A stretch of 64,000 nucleotides of DNA from Sediminibacillus halophilus (lineage in GTDB: Bacteria > Bacillota > Bacilli > Bacillales > Amphibacillaceae). This document shows, piece by piece, positions 40,817 to 50,072 of this stretch. The DNA lies in the NCBI RefSeq assembly GCF_900103695.1, contig NZ_FNHF01000003.1:682001-746000 (forward strand), in the 5' to 3' direction. The notes under the pieces were generated by a model. It was not told where the DNA came from. It was given only the letters and a program-made list of their open reading frames with translations, and ran no database searches. Numbering within the stretch: position 1 is the first letter of the stretch; every line of letters starts with the position of its first letter. The translations under genes and the position numbers were made by a program.

Positions 40817-42014
40817 TGTATAAACCTCCGATACTACTGTTATCTCTTCTTTGATTATACATTATATACAAATAAAGCAGAAGAAAAGCGATATAGAAGG
40901 CCATTCCAACAAGATAAACCACGCTATAAGAGAAGTTGGTTACTAGGATACCTAATAACAAGGAACCAATACCAATTCCAAAATCAAAGAAATTGAAGAA
41001 GGTAGACATTGCGTATTCGTGCTCATGTTCTTCTACAAGGTTCATGCACCAAGTCTGGATCGCCGGAAAAATTGCCCCGAACCCTAACCCGTATAATCCT
41101 GCAGATACATAAAATGTGAAATCCGCTTGAGCTAGGTAAAGCACAATAAACCCAGTAGATGCTAAGATAGAGCCAGGTATGAGAATGACGGACGGGCCAT
41201 GTCTATCAAATAGCTTGCCAGACACCAGCCTGACTAAGAAGCTTGCTAAAGCTATGATGAAAAAGAACCAACCAATTCCACTAAATTCCTTTTCTATCGC
41301 GTATAATGAAAAGAAGGACATGATACTAGATGCAGCAACACCTATTAGTAGCGTTAGTAATGCGGGTATAATTACACGCTTCTCAAGTAGCTTGACCTTC
41401 ATGTGTTGTGGCTCAACCTTATTATTCAGTTGCTTGGAGGATTTAGTCAATGCTGCCAAAAAAGCTGCCAGTAGTAATACAGCCAATCCGCCAAGAAATA
41501 GATGGGAGAATTCAAAAAACTCCAATATCGAGATACCGATCATGGGTCCAATCGATATAGCTACTGTCTCACCTACTCCAAAGTATCCCATACCTTCTCC
41601 GCGTCTTTCTTTAGGAATGATTTCTGCAACTAGTGTTGCGAAGTAAGTTGTGGCCAAACCAAAGCCTAGACCATGCACAAGTCGAATGATCAGCAATGTA
41701 TTGACATTGTCTGCGAAGTAATACATGCCTGTTGAAATAGCATTAATAATGATACCAAAGATGAGTAGATATTTCTTATTAACCAGCTTAAGTAAGTAGC
41801 CGGCGAAAGGACGAATTAAGATTGCTGAGACCATGAACACACCTGTGATAAGACCAACATCTGTAGCACTTCCTCCTATCTCATTGACAAACAAGGGAAG
41901 TGTGGGTAGTAACATCTCAAATATCATGAAGAGCAAAGCATTCGCTATAATCGCAAAAACAAACGATAACGACCATAACTTTGCGCGTGATTTTTGAATC
42001 ATATCCGAATTCAC
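40800..42014 (-). CDS. MFS efflux transporter
   Basis: Major-facilitator protein of about 404 residues with 12 helices. Motif A (GVFMVSAILIRPFAGYLLKL) follows helix 2, and a similar loop with GKLFDRHG is in the second half, as in drug exporters. Start chosen is GTG 42014, five bases after GAAGGAG on the reverse strand; the ATG at 42035 overlaps the putative operator. Cotranscribed with the TetR gene. Confidence 0.88.
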   Translation of the reverse strand: MNSDMIQKSRAKLWSLSFVFAIIANALLFMIFEMLLPTLPLFVNEIGGSATDVGLITGVFMVSAILIRPFAGYLLKLVNKKYLLIFGIIINAISTGMYYFADNVNTLLIIRLVHGLGFGLATTYFATLVAEIIPKERRGEGMGYFGVGETVAISIGPMIGISILEFFEFSHLFLGGLAVLLLAAFLAALTKSSKQLNNKVEPQHMKVKLLEKRVIIPALLTLLIGVAASSIMSFFSLYAIEKEFSGIGWFFFIIALASFLVRLVSGKLFDRHGPSVILIPGSILASTGFIVLYLAQADFTFYVSAGLYGLGFGAIFPAIQTWCMNLVEEHEHEYAMSTFFNFFDFGIGIGSLLLGILVTNFSYSVVYLVGMAFYIAFLLLYLYIMYNQRRDNSSIGGLYNERSH

Positions 42015-42036
42015 AAAAACTCCTTCTTTCCTCATA

Positions 42037-42052
42037 TCTGACTTTAGTCAGA
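42037..42052. promoter_or_regulatory. Palindromic operator for the MFS/TetR unit
   Basis: TCTGACTTTAGTCAGA: two 7-base arms around TT, directly upstream of the MFS ribosome binding site. A second, imperfect copy (TCTATAGTCAGA) lies at 42103-42114. Typical size and position of a TetR operator. Confidence 0.65.
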
Positions 42053-42375
42053 ATTTAATTGTTATAAATACTTTAAAATAATAACAAAATCGAATAAACC
42101 TGTCTATAGTCAGATGAGGATTGTAGTATTTAGAATCCAAAAAGAATGGTTACAAGAAATTGGAAGATATTCTTGATTAGGATACATAATCCAGCACATC
42201 ATCTTGTAAAGAATGGCAAGCGGTTTTAGATTGTGAAATGACTTTCGCCTCATTATTGTTAAAGTTGTAGAGCAAAATTATAAAGACAAACCCAAAAATA
42301 CCAATATAAATTTAAAAGAAGGTATGTTAGGAAGCATCAGTTTCTCGTGGGATGAGTAAGTAAACTATTTCATAT

Positions 42376-42729
42376 ACCATCATCAACCTTTCGTTACTAT
42401 TATGAGTTCGGTATTTTTAAGCCTAAATACACAGACGATTTAGTCGATACCGTTATTACACCTTCGATCAATTTTCACTACTTGATACTATTATTTATCC
42501 GAAAAAATGATTTTTCTATTAAAGGAATCCCACAACAATTGAATCAGTGTACACTAGAGAACACGAAGGAATTACTAAAAAAATATACGAAAAAATAGAG
42601 GAAGTAATAGAGAATTTAAAGATAGTTGCAGAGAAAATTAAAAGTAAAATTTGTGTTATTGAAGAAGCCCTTTCTCTCGGACGTCTGCGACAAAACCACG
42701 ATGATTACAGCTCAATCGACATGTTTTAA
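42376..42729 (+). pseudogene. Degenerate coding stretch, family unknown
   Basis: One frame reads HIPSSTFRYYYEFGIFKPKY and on to ENTKELLKKYTKK before a stop at about 42598. A second frame continues KIEEVIENLKIVAEKIKSK to 42729. Both look like one protein broken by a frameshift. There is no start signal. I cannot name the family. Confidence 0.3.
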
Positions 42730-42730
42730 T

Positions 42731-42745
42731 TGAGAATCATTATCA
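42731..42745 (+). promoter_or_regulatory. Fur box
   Basis: TGAGAATCATTATCA agrees at 14 of 15 positions with the Bacillus 7-1-7 Fur consensus TGATAATNATTATCA. It lies 45 bases before the start of the reductase-like gene, so that gene is probably turned on under iron shortage. Confidence 0.8.
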
Positions 42746-42789
42746 CTTTATTTATAATGATATATATAATTGAGGAGGGAGAACATGCA

Positions 42790-43491
42790 ATGCAAATATA
42801 TTGGACTAAAATAAATAAGATTATTAAGGAAACGACAGAGGTTATAACATATTTGCTCGACTGTCCGGGAGACTTTACATGGGATGAAGGTTCTCACACC
42901 CACTTTGCACTGGAAGGTTTCAATGCCGGAGAAAAACCAAATCGCAGCCTAATTCGCCACATGTCTATCTCAACTTTACCGCATGAAAATGCAATCGGTA
43001 TCACAACACGTATCAGAGAGCAGTGCTCTGAGTTTAAAACGATTTTGAGCAATCTTGAGGTTGGCAATAAAGTTGCAATATTCAAAACCTATTCGAATGT
43101 ACCACTTAAAAGAGAAGACAAAAATATTTACCTTCTGTCATCAGGTGTCGGCCTTGCAACTTTCAGACCGCTTGTACTTGATTATTTTGAACGTGCTGAC
43201 AACGTAAATCAAATTCATTCCCTGAACATCGATTCATCAAAAGAATTTTTATTCACTGATGTTTTTAAATCTGCACCTGACAAGAAGTTCACAGCACAGT
43301 TCGTCGATAACCGCAAAGACTATTATGAAAAAGTGAAAGATCTTGTTGCAGACAAGGATGGACTCTTTTATGTTGTTGGCAGTGATGAATTCCTTGTGCA
43401 GAACATTGAAGTACTGCGTGAGCAGAGCATCAAGCCGGAACAGATTATGCTTGATAAGCATGAACAAGAACTGCCAAATTTTTTATCATAA
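42790..43491 (+). CDS. Ferredoxin/flavin reductase-like FAD- and NAD(P)-binding protein
   Basis: Protein of 233 residues of the ferredoxin-NADP reductase fold. The N-terminal barrel includes NRSLIRHMSISTLPHE, in the place of the usual RxYS/T FAD motif. The nucleotide-binding half starts IYLLSSGVGLATFRPLV, and the end has LFYVVGSDEFLVQNI, as in phthalate-reductase-like proteins. No iron-sulfur Cys set is present. Under the Fur box it may reduce siderophore-bound or heme iron, or serve as an iron-sparing reductase (inference). Start ATG 42790 follows GGAGGGAG. Confidence 0.75.
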   Translation: MQIYWTKINKIIKETTEVITYLLDCPGDFTWDEGSHTHFALEGFNAGEKPNRSLIRHMSISTLPHENAIGITTRIREQCSEFKTILSNLEVGNKVAIFKTYSNVPLKREDKNIYLLSSGVGLATFRPLVLDYFERADNVNQIHSLNIDSSKEFLFTDVFKSAPDKKFTAQFVDNRKDYYEKVKDLVADKDGLFYVVGSDEFLVQNIEVLREQSIKPEQIMLDKHEQELPNFLS

Positions 43492-43612
43492 GATTTGTCA
43501 ACTTAAACGAGAAAATAATACCATGTAAATACTAAATAGATGTTCATTAACGATGTCAATAGCTGAACAAAAGGGCTGTCCAATGTGTGCCTCTTATTGC
43601 GTTCATCTTTTT

Positions 43613-43652
43613 AAAAGAAACGAATCACTTTGCTTGGGTTCGTTTCTTTTGC
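43613..43652 (+). terminator. Rho-independent terminator
   Basis: Stem AAAAGAAACGAATC / GGTTCGTTTCTTTT with a 10-base loop. About 120 bases after the reductase-like gene. Confidence 0.75.
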
Positions 43653-44129
43653 ATCTATGTAGTTGGGATAAAAGTGAAAGGGTATGCAACAGAAACTTCT
43701 AAAAATGATTGAATTTGAGCTCCAGTAATGAGCAAGAACAAAGCGTCAGGAAAAGTAATGCAAAAAGGTGGGTTGAGTTAAGAGTACATAAAACAAGATA
43801 TTTTAAGAACTATTGTCCCAAAAAATAGTATCCAAGTCATAATGCGTTATTTTAAACTTTTACTTACTTGGTCTGCTATATAAGACTTTCCACTTCCCGC
43901 CGAGAATATGTATTCTTATCGTGAATCACTCCCTACATATTTCATTATACAATCTTGTCCCATTAGTAATCTATAAACACTCCTACTATACTTGCAGAAA
44001 CGTACCTGTTGGTTGAGGAAGGACGCGTTAACCATATACATTCTTCGACTAAAGGTGCTTTAGCGGAAGCTAAGAGTTTAGTTATGATCTCTTTTTTGAA
44101 GACCATCTTCGTATCTATCCCATCTAAGT
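43653..44129. other. Eroded intergenic DNA
   Basis: No intact gene. A short open stretch at about 43990-44090 reads LLAETYLLVEEGRVNHIHSS but has neither start nor continuation; family not recognised. Probably part of the same decayed region as the kinase remnant that follows. Confidence 0.4.
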
Positions 44130-44504
44130 GAATATGGCGTGAAAGCTCCAGGAACAGTAAGGGATCATAAATTAAAAGAAATGGTAGAACAGCCTTCTTG
44201 GATAATAGAGGGGGTATTTTAAGTGGTTAGCACCAAGTTTTGCAGTGGCTGATATGATATTTATTCTTTAAACTCCCTTATTGATTCGAGAAGAAAGAAT
44301 TTGGAATAGGTACGAAAAAAGGAAGGCGGGAGTCTTGCCATCCACCAAGAAAGAATCAATCGAAAGTGTAGAAAAACTTATTGATTGGAACAGAAAATAC
44401 AGCCAGGATTTCTTGCAGAGTTTTTTCAGAAACATGAATACAAAGAGAAAATTGTTCAACTGGAAAACAGTATGGACATTTTCACCCATTTAGTCAGTCG
44501 TTGA
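44130..44504 (+). pseudogene. P-loop kinase-like (DNA topology modulation/FlaR family) remnant
   Basis: Fragments in three frames join to a C-terminal half: EYGVKAPGTVRDHKLKEMVE, PSWIIEGV, YFKWLAPSFAVADMIFIL, RIWNRYEKRKAGVLPSTKKE, SIESVEKLIDWNRKY, and FFQKHEYKEKIVQLENS. The WIIEGVY.KWL.PSF..AD core and the following KRKxG..KKES..(L)W..KY pattern match the adenylate-kinase-like FlaR family. At least three frameshifts and the missing P-loop show that it is dead. Confidence 0.6.
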
Positions 44505-44715
44505 GGTTTCGTGGTTTACGTTAAACAAGACAAGACTTACATAAACAAACAACCGTGCTGAAAATTACCGGGATAAAAAATAGCTATGACATTCCATTTA
44601 CTTATGGATGTCATAGCTATTTTTTATGAAAACATTTTTTCTTTATTCTCAGTAGGTTAATCGCTTACACGGTGAGAGGGTATTTAAAGCAGACGCAAAA
44701 TTCGACAAAATCATA

Positions 44716-44744
44716 TAGACAGAAAATTTTGATAGTGCTATACT
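44716..44744 (+). promoter_or_regulatory. Sigma-A-type promoter of the transporter/amidohydrolase operon
   Basis: TAGACA and TATACT separated by exactly 17 bases, about 55 bases before the transporter start. Both hexamers are one base off consensus. Confidence 0.6.
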
Positions 44745-44797
44745 ATTTGAACTATTTAAATTTTTAGAAAATAAAATAAGGAATGGAGGTTTTTGGA

Positions 44798-45967
44798 TTG
44801 TTAGAAAATCCACTAATAGCTACAGTCATACTTTTTACATTAATCGCCCTGGGAGAGTGGATTTCTATCATATCCCGGGCCAGAGTCCCGATGCTTCTGA
44901 CCGCAATGGTTGGATACCTGATTTGTATTTGGACTGGCATCTTTCCGGAGAATATCTTAGATAAGTCGACCTTTGGATCACTCGGAGCGATTCTGGTGGG
45001 ACCGGCCATTTTGCACATGGGTACCTTGATTCCGTTTTCGCTGCTGAAAAAACAAATCAAAGCAGTTGCCATTTCCCTGGGCGGAGTGATTGTTGCAGGT
45101 GTTCTTTTGTTGATCATCGTTTCCTTGATTTTTGACTATCCGACTGCCGTGGCAGGAGTTGGCCCGATCAGTGGAGGGATCATCGCGTTGGTCGTTACGT
45201 CAGAAAAGCTGACGGAAATCGGTTTGAGCAGTCTTGTGGTGATTCCGGCATTGATTGTTGCTTTTCAAGGTGTGGTTGGCATGCCGCTGTCGTTATTTTT
45301 CATGAAAAAGTACGCGGCTACCATCCAAAAAGACATGGACAATGGTGTTTTTGTTCCGATGGCGGAGGGGATGGACAGTGGCGAATCGCAAACAAACGAT
45401 AAACCGCAGAGCCCGCTTCGTTCGAGCATGACACTGAAACTGTTTTACGTATTTGTCGGGGCGGCAATCGGCGTAGCGCTTGGGGAAGTGACCCCGATTA
45501 ACTACAGCCTCTGGTGTCTGGCGATTGGCATTATCGGCCTGAAGTTGGGAATCTTCGAATCTCGGACATTGGAAAAATCGAACTCATTCACGCTTGTTAT
45601 GATTGCGATCATTTTTGTAGTACTTGGCACTATGGGCGGAGTCACGCCACAGCAGGTGCTTGATAACCTGCCTAGCATTCTTTTGTTTTTGTTGTTGGGG
45701 ACTTTTGGCATCGCGCTTGGCGGTTACATCGTGTCCAAGCTTGTGAAATGGCATCCGTTCAAGGGAATGCCAGTAGCGCTTACCGCCTTGTTCGGTTTCC
45801 CTGGGGATTACATTTTGTGTGAGGAAGCCAGCAGAAGTATCGCCCGCAACAAAGAGGAGGAACAAATCATTTTCAATGAGTTATTGGCCCCGATGCTGAT
45901 TGGCGGGTTCACCACGGTTACAATAAGTTCGGTGGTCGTGGCAGGAATTCTGGTAGGGACCTTATAA
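44798..45967 (+). CDS. Membrane transporter-like protein, partner of amidohydrolase
   Basis: Integral membrane protein of about 389 residues with 10-11 helices and a hydrophilic central loop (about residues 190-210, QTNDKPQSPLRSS). Glycine-rich helix motifs (GVGPISGGIIALVV, ALTALFGFPGDYILCEEASR) suggest an ion-coupled carrier, distantly like GltS-type symporters, but I do not recognise the family. Start TTG 44798 lies eight bases after GGAGG; ATG 44783 precedes the binding site. The amidohydrolase follows after 30 bases, so it probably brings in that enzyme's substrate. Confidence 0.7.
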   Translation: MLENPLIATVILFTLIALGEWISIISRARVPMLLTAMVGYLICIWTGIFPENILDKSTFGSLGAILVGPAILHMGTLIPFSLLKKQIKAVAISLGGVIVAGVLLLIIVSLIFDYPTAVAGVGPISGGIIALVVTSEKLTEIGLSSLVVIPALIVAFQGVVGMPLSLFFMKKYAATIQKDMDNGVFVPMAEGMDSGESQTNDKPQSPLRSSMTLKLFYVFVGAAIGVALGEVTPINYSLWCLAIGIIGLKLGIFESRTLEKSNSFTLVMIAIIFVVLGTMGGVTPQQVLDNLPSILLFLLLGTFGIALGGYIVSKLVKWHPFKGMPVALTALFGFPGDYILCEEASRSIARNKEEEQIIFNELLAPMLIGGFTTVTISSVVVAGILVGTL

Positions 45968-45997
45968 CATAGAAGCATTTTATGAGGAGGAATTAGG

Positions 45998-47239
45998 ATG
46001 GCAGTGAAACTGATTAAAAATGGGTTATTGGTAGATGGAAACGGTGGAGAACCGGTAAAAGATCAAATTGTCGTCGTGGACGGGGCGAAAATCGTCTATA
46101 CAGGATCGGAAAGCGGTTATCAGACAACCGGGCAGGAGGAAGTGATTGATGCACAAGGCGGCACGATTCTGCCGGGTCTGATTGATACCCACGTCCATAT
46201 GATGATGGAATACATGCCGGTTTCCAAACGGCTGGAAACACCATTTTCCTTTATGTACTATCAAGCGGCAGAGTACTTGAAGAATACGTTGGAAGCGGGC
46301 ATCACTTCGGTCAGGGATGCGCTTGGAACAGACCTCGGGGTTAAAAAAGCAGTCGAGGATGGCCTGATTTCCGGACCCCGGCTTCAATTGAGCATCAATG
46401 CGCTGACAATCACTGGCGGACACGGGGACGGCTATACTGTTTCCGGGAACGTCTTGGATCTGCTTCCGAATGGGTATCCCGGCATGCCGAGTGGGCTGTG
46501 TGATGGTGTAGAGGAAGTCCGGAAAAAGACCCGGGAGATGCTGAGGGCAGGGGCCGAAGTCATCAAAGTCCATGCGACAGGCGGTGTCCTGAGCGCCACC
46601 GATCATCCGGAATTCACCCAGTTTTCACAAGAAGAGCTGGAAGTAATCGTCCAGGAAGGCAAGTATCGGAAAGGCGTCAAAGTCATGGCACATGCACAAG
46701 GTGCTGAAGGGATCAAAAATGCCGTACGTGCTGGTATCCATTCCATTGAACACGGCATTTTTATCGATGATGAAGCGATCGAGTTGATGCTGGAAAACGG
46801 TACATATCTCGTGCCGACCCTGCTTGCCCCGGTAGCAGTATTGGAAACTGCCAAGGAAGTGGGCATGCCAGACAGCGCAGTCGAGAAATCGAAAGAAGTC
46901 ATTGAAGCGCATAGACAAAGCTTTACAAAAGCATACAAAGCTGGCGTTAAAATTGCTATGGGTACAGATGCCGGCGTGATGAAGCATGGCACTAACCTTC
47001 GCGAGTTAGGATTGATGGCCGATGCCGGTATGTCCCCGATGGAAACCATCGTCGCTTCCACTAAAACAGCAGCAGAATGTATGGGCTGGGAAAGTAAGCT
47101 AGGCACCATCGAACACGGCAAGCTTGCTGACATTGTCATTGTAAAAGGTAATCCGCTTGAGGATATTTACTCTCTGGCTGATAATGATAATATCCAAGTC
47201 GTGCTCAAGGATGGCAAGGTAGAGAAGAATTTGCTTTAA
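45998..47239 (+). CDS. Amidohydrolase (imidazolonepropionase/Xaa-Pro dipeptidase-like)
   Basis: Zinc hydrolase of 413 residues with the complete amidohydrolase metal set: HVH in LIDTHVHMMM, the carbamylated Lys in EVIKVHATGG, His in MAHAQG, His in SIEHG and Asp in GTDAG. The small beta-sandwich is at both ends (LPGLID before the barrel; GKLADIVIVKGNPL at the end). Close in pattern to the Sgx9260-type peptidases that cleave N-acylated or Xaa-Pro/Arg dipeptides; the exact substrate is open. Operon with the membrane carrier upstream; AGGAGGA before ATG 45998. Confidence 0.88.
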   Translation: MAVKLIKNGLLVDGNGGEPVKDQIVVVDGAKIVYTGSESGYQTTGQEEVIDAQGGTILPGLIDTHVHMMMEYMPVSKRLETPFSFMYYQAAEYLKNTLEAGITSVRDALGTDLGVKKAVEDGLISGPRLQLSINALTITGGHGDGYTVSGNVLDLLPNGYPGMPSGLCDGVEEVRKKTREMLRAGAEVIKVHATGGVLSATDHPEFTQFSQEELEVIVQEGKYRKGVKVMAHAQGAEGIKNAVRAGIHSIEHGIFIDDEAIELMLENGTYLVPTLLAPVAVLETAKEVGMPDSAVEKSKEVIEAHRQSFTKAYKAGVKIAMGTDAGVMKHGTNLRELGLMADAGMSPMETIVASTKTAAECMGWESKLGTIEHGKLADIVIVKGNPLEDIYSLADNDNIQVVLKDGKVEKNLL

Positions 47240-47251
47240 TGGGAGAAAGTT

Positions 47252-47296
47252 AAAAAAGGAGAGAGGCTGCCTCTATGGAAGCCTCTCTCCTTTTGT
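47252..47296 (+). terminator. Rho-independent terminator
   Basis: Long stem AAAAGGAGAGAGGCT / AAGCCTCTCTCCTTTT closing the amidohydrolase operon. Confidence 0.9.
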
Positions 47297-47502
47297 CTAT
47301 ATAAGCGGGTTTTTCTTCAATATTCTCTCACTTTCTGTTTTATGCAGCCTGAAACTGGTGCACTCCGTGAGTGAGTATAGACACGCTTATTAATTGAAAT
47401 TTATTTTGGTTTCTAATTTTTGCTTGAAGCGGGATCTTCACGCCGTCTATTTATGTGAATTCATTTTCACCTTTAAATATCCATGTTCCTAAGTCTCTAT
47501 AT

Positions 47503-48135
47503 TTATTCTGCCTCGTCCTCTGTAAATTCAAATGAAATGGTATTTGCATTAGCTGAGGAGTCGCCACTAATTAATGAATAAGAAGTCCCGACAGGTGAGT
47601 CATATAATAATACCCCTGTCTGAGATTCATTAGGCTGTACTTCACCTGGCCACTTTTCTGCAACTCCATCTATGTAGAACCAAGGTAAACCACCGACATT
47701 TTCATTATCTAAATACAGGCTTAATCCATCTTCAGCGATAACTGGCACTTCGCTTAGGTTTTTAAGTGTTATGTTCGCGAGGACATAGTTTCCTTCCTCG
47801 CTCGGTTGATCTCCTGCGGTATCGGTAATTTCAACAGAATTAAGTGTGATTTCAAATTCTCGTATAATGTCTTGATAACCATATTTATAATGAGCCGTGT
47901 CGCCAATAGATAAGCCAAGCTGATCTTCAGGCAAATCAAGGTCTCCGTACAAACTGTCGTTGCCGTCGTTATTATCGTTTTCCTCTTTATCTTCATTTTC
48001 TTCAGGTGTAGCCGTGTTTTCTTCTACATCATCAGCGGTTTCGCCTACCTCTTCATCTTCTGCTGAATTACTGCAAGCACTAATGAACAGAACGCTGATG
48101 AATAAAATGAATACCCTTATCATTTTCCTCTTCAA
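47503..48135 (-). CDS. DUF4352-type lipoprotein
   Basis: Protein of 210 residues. The signal peptide has a lipobox FISACSNS. It is followed by a very acidic linker (about residues 25-60, Asp/Glu/Asn) and a beta-rich domain with EGNYVLANITLKNLSEVPV, the usual telokin-like DUF4352 pattern. Exposed on the cell surface; function unknown. Start TTG (48135) lies seven bases after AGGAGG; an ATG four codons later is possible. Confidence 0.82.
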   Translation of the reverse strand: MKRKMIRVFILFISVLFISACSNSAEDEEVGETADDVEENTATPEENEDKEENDNNDGNDSLYGDLDLPEDQLGLSIGDTAHYKYGYQDIIREFEITLNSVEITDTAGDQPSEEGNYVLANITLKNLSEVPVIAEDGLSLYLDNENVGGLPWFYIDGVAEKWPGEVQPNESQTGVLLYDSPVGTSYSLISGDSSANANTISFEFTEDEAE

Positions 48136-48350
48136 CTATATCCCTCCTAATTTACACACAAGTATTTATATTTTACCATAAAAGTTCATCACTTCCTGTA
48201 TATGTTTAAATGTCCGGGAGAAATTGGTGCAAAAGGCAGAAGTTAAGCTGCTTCTGCTTTTTTGTTCCACCTATTTTTATTTTCCCTCTGTCGTCCTCAA
48301 CACCACCAGCTGATCTCCTTCTTCCAGCATGAACTTTTTCCGCAGGCTGA

Positions 48351-50072
48351 TTAGCTCGACACCAGCTTTCTCCTTTTAATGAATAGCGGTACTACATCTG
48401 CAGGCAGGTTTTCCCTCGTAACTTTGTTTTTTTCTTTAATGGAGATTGTTTGCAGTGAATAGGTAGTATTAATCTTCCGGTTCAGTTCGGTAAAAATAGC
48501 ATCCTCGGAAAACAGCAAATGGGTACGATGGGACTTCTCAACCTGTTCCTCATCGTCGGCATTGTTCCTGCTTGGTAAAGAAAAGGTGTTGTTGTAACCG
48601 AATTCCGGTGCGTAAGATTGTATGACCAGGGCGTTATAAGAACTGTCACCGGTCATCGCCAGAATGGTTTCATATGGTGTCAGGTCTATGTCGTATTGTG
48701 TATGCTCTGCAAGAATTTGTCCGTGATGAACAGGGATATCTTTAGAAACTGCTCCCTGAAGCCGTCCTGCAGAGGAATCACTAATCAACACGGGTATATC
48801 AAATTTTCGCAGATAATCGGCTAATGCAATGGAAAAGCTGCTGGCGCCGACGATGAGAATGCCCGGTGCTGCGTCGTTGGCTAATCCTAATGCTTTGGCT
48901 AATGGTCTTAGTGTGAATCCGTGGGCACACACGGTAATAAAGACCAAGGCGAACGTTAATGTGGTCAGCAAGGAAGCTCCCTGATGGCCTTCTTCCATTA
49001 ATAAGGCGGAAAAGTACCCTGAGACGGTCAGAGCGACAACGCCCCGTGGTGCCACCCAGCCAATCAGTCCTTTTTCTGCGAGCGTCAATTCGGTACCAAT
49101 TGTCGATATCCAAATCGATAGCGGACGAACAAGGAACAGCATGACGATCACAAATCCGATAATTGGCAGGGTGAATATTTCGGCTATCGTTTCCCTGGAG
49201 AGGGAAGCGGTAAGCAAAATGAAAATCGTCGATGTCAACATGACCGAAATATTTTCGACAAAGTGGCTGATGTTGCCGATCGAAGAGACATACCGTTTCG
49301 TTTTGGCGAGCGTCAAGCCCATCACGGTAACCGCCAGCATCCCGGTTTCATGCATGATCACTTCGGCTGCTGTGAAGCAGATCAAAACAAATGCCAGCAT
49401 GATTGGTGACTTTAAGTATTCCGGAAACACCCCTTTGCTGATCATAATACTGACGGCCATGCCGATTGCATAACCAAAAATCACAGCAATCAATGCACTG
49501 AAGAAGAAATTCAACAGGTAGTCGAAATGAAGCGTATCGATGGTCAGTACTTTAATGACTTCATAGGCAAATAGTGCCAGCAACGGGCCGAACGGATCGA
49601 CAATAATTCCTTCCCATTTGAGCGCGGCTGCAATGCGCGGAGCCAATTTGGCATTGCGCAGCAGAGGGATGATGACGGTTGGCCCTGTCACGACAAACAA
49701 GCCGCCGATAATAAATGATACCTCATAACTAAGCCCGGCAATGAAATGGGCAGCAAGTGAGCCGGCAATCCAGGCGATGAATGCGCCGAACGTCACGATG
49801 CGGAAGACAGATTTGGAAATCCCCCTTATTTCTCGGATGTCGAGACTGGAGCTTCCTTCAAACAACACGATTGCGACTGCCAAAGAAATTAAAGGGCTGT
49901 ACAGGTTTCCTAAAGCTTCCTGTGGGTTGAACAGGCCGAAAATTGGCCCGAGCAGTAAACCGGCAATCGACATGATCACAATCGATGGCCATTGAATGCG
50001 CCAGGCGAGCCATTGGGAGAAGATTCCGATACCAAGGATAATGACAATGCTTACGAGTACGATATTTTCCAT
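48351..50072 (-). CDS. CPA1-family Na+/H+ antiporter with truncated C-terminal domain
   Basis: Membrane antiporter of 573 residues. About 12 helices carry the CPA1 signatures GLLLGPIFG, FEGSSSLDIREIRG, VVTGPTVIIPLL and KWEGIIVDPFGP (the ion-binding Asp), plus VAPRGVVALTVSG. A soluble NAD-binding-like domain (GILIVGASSFSIALADYL) follows. The frame ends PLFIKRRKLVSS, but one base later the other frame continues KAGVELISLRKKFMLEEGDQ and LVVLRTTEGK to 48277, a TrkA-C-type tail. A one-base loss in the A run near 48375 therefore removed about 30 residues. Probably pH or salt homeostasis. Confidence 0.88.
   Translation of the reverse strand: MENIVLVSIVIILGIGIFSQWLAWRIQWPSIVIMSIAGLLLGPIFGLFNPQEALGNLYSPLISLAVAIVLFEGSSSLDIREIRGISKSVFRIVTFGAFIAWIAGSLAAHFIAGLSYEVSFIIGGLFVVTGPTVIIPLLRNAKLAPRIAAALKWEGIIVDPFGPLLALFAYEVIKVLTIDTLHFDYLLNFFFSALIAVIFGYAIGMAVSIMISKGVFPEYLKSPIMLAFVLICFTAAEVIMHETGMLAVTVMGLTLAKTKRYVSSIGNISHFVENISVMLTSTIFILLTASLSRETIAEIFTLPIIGFVIVMLFLVRPLSIWISTIGTELTLAEKGLIGWVAPRGVVALTVSGYFSALLMEEGHQGASLLTTLTFALVFITVCAHGFTLRPLAKALGLANDAAPGILIVGASSFSIALADYLRKFDIPVLISDSSAGRLQGAVSKDIPVHHGQILAEHTQYDIDLTPYETILAMTGDSSYNALVIQSYAPEFGYNNTFSLPSRNNADDEEQVEKSHRTHLLFSEDAIFTELNRKINTTYSLQTISIKEKNKVTRENLPADVVPLFIKRRKLVSS

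Noticed and set aside
46025-47139. Long reverse frames opposite the amidohydrolase gene
   Set aside because: They are shadows of a well-supported enzyme gene, with no start signals.
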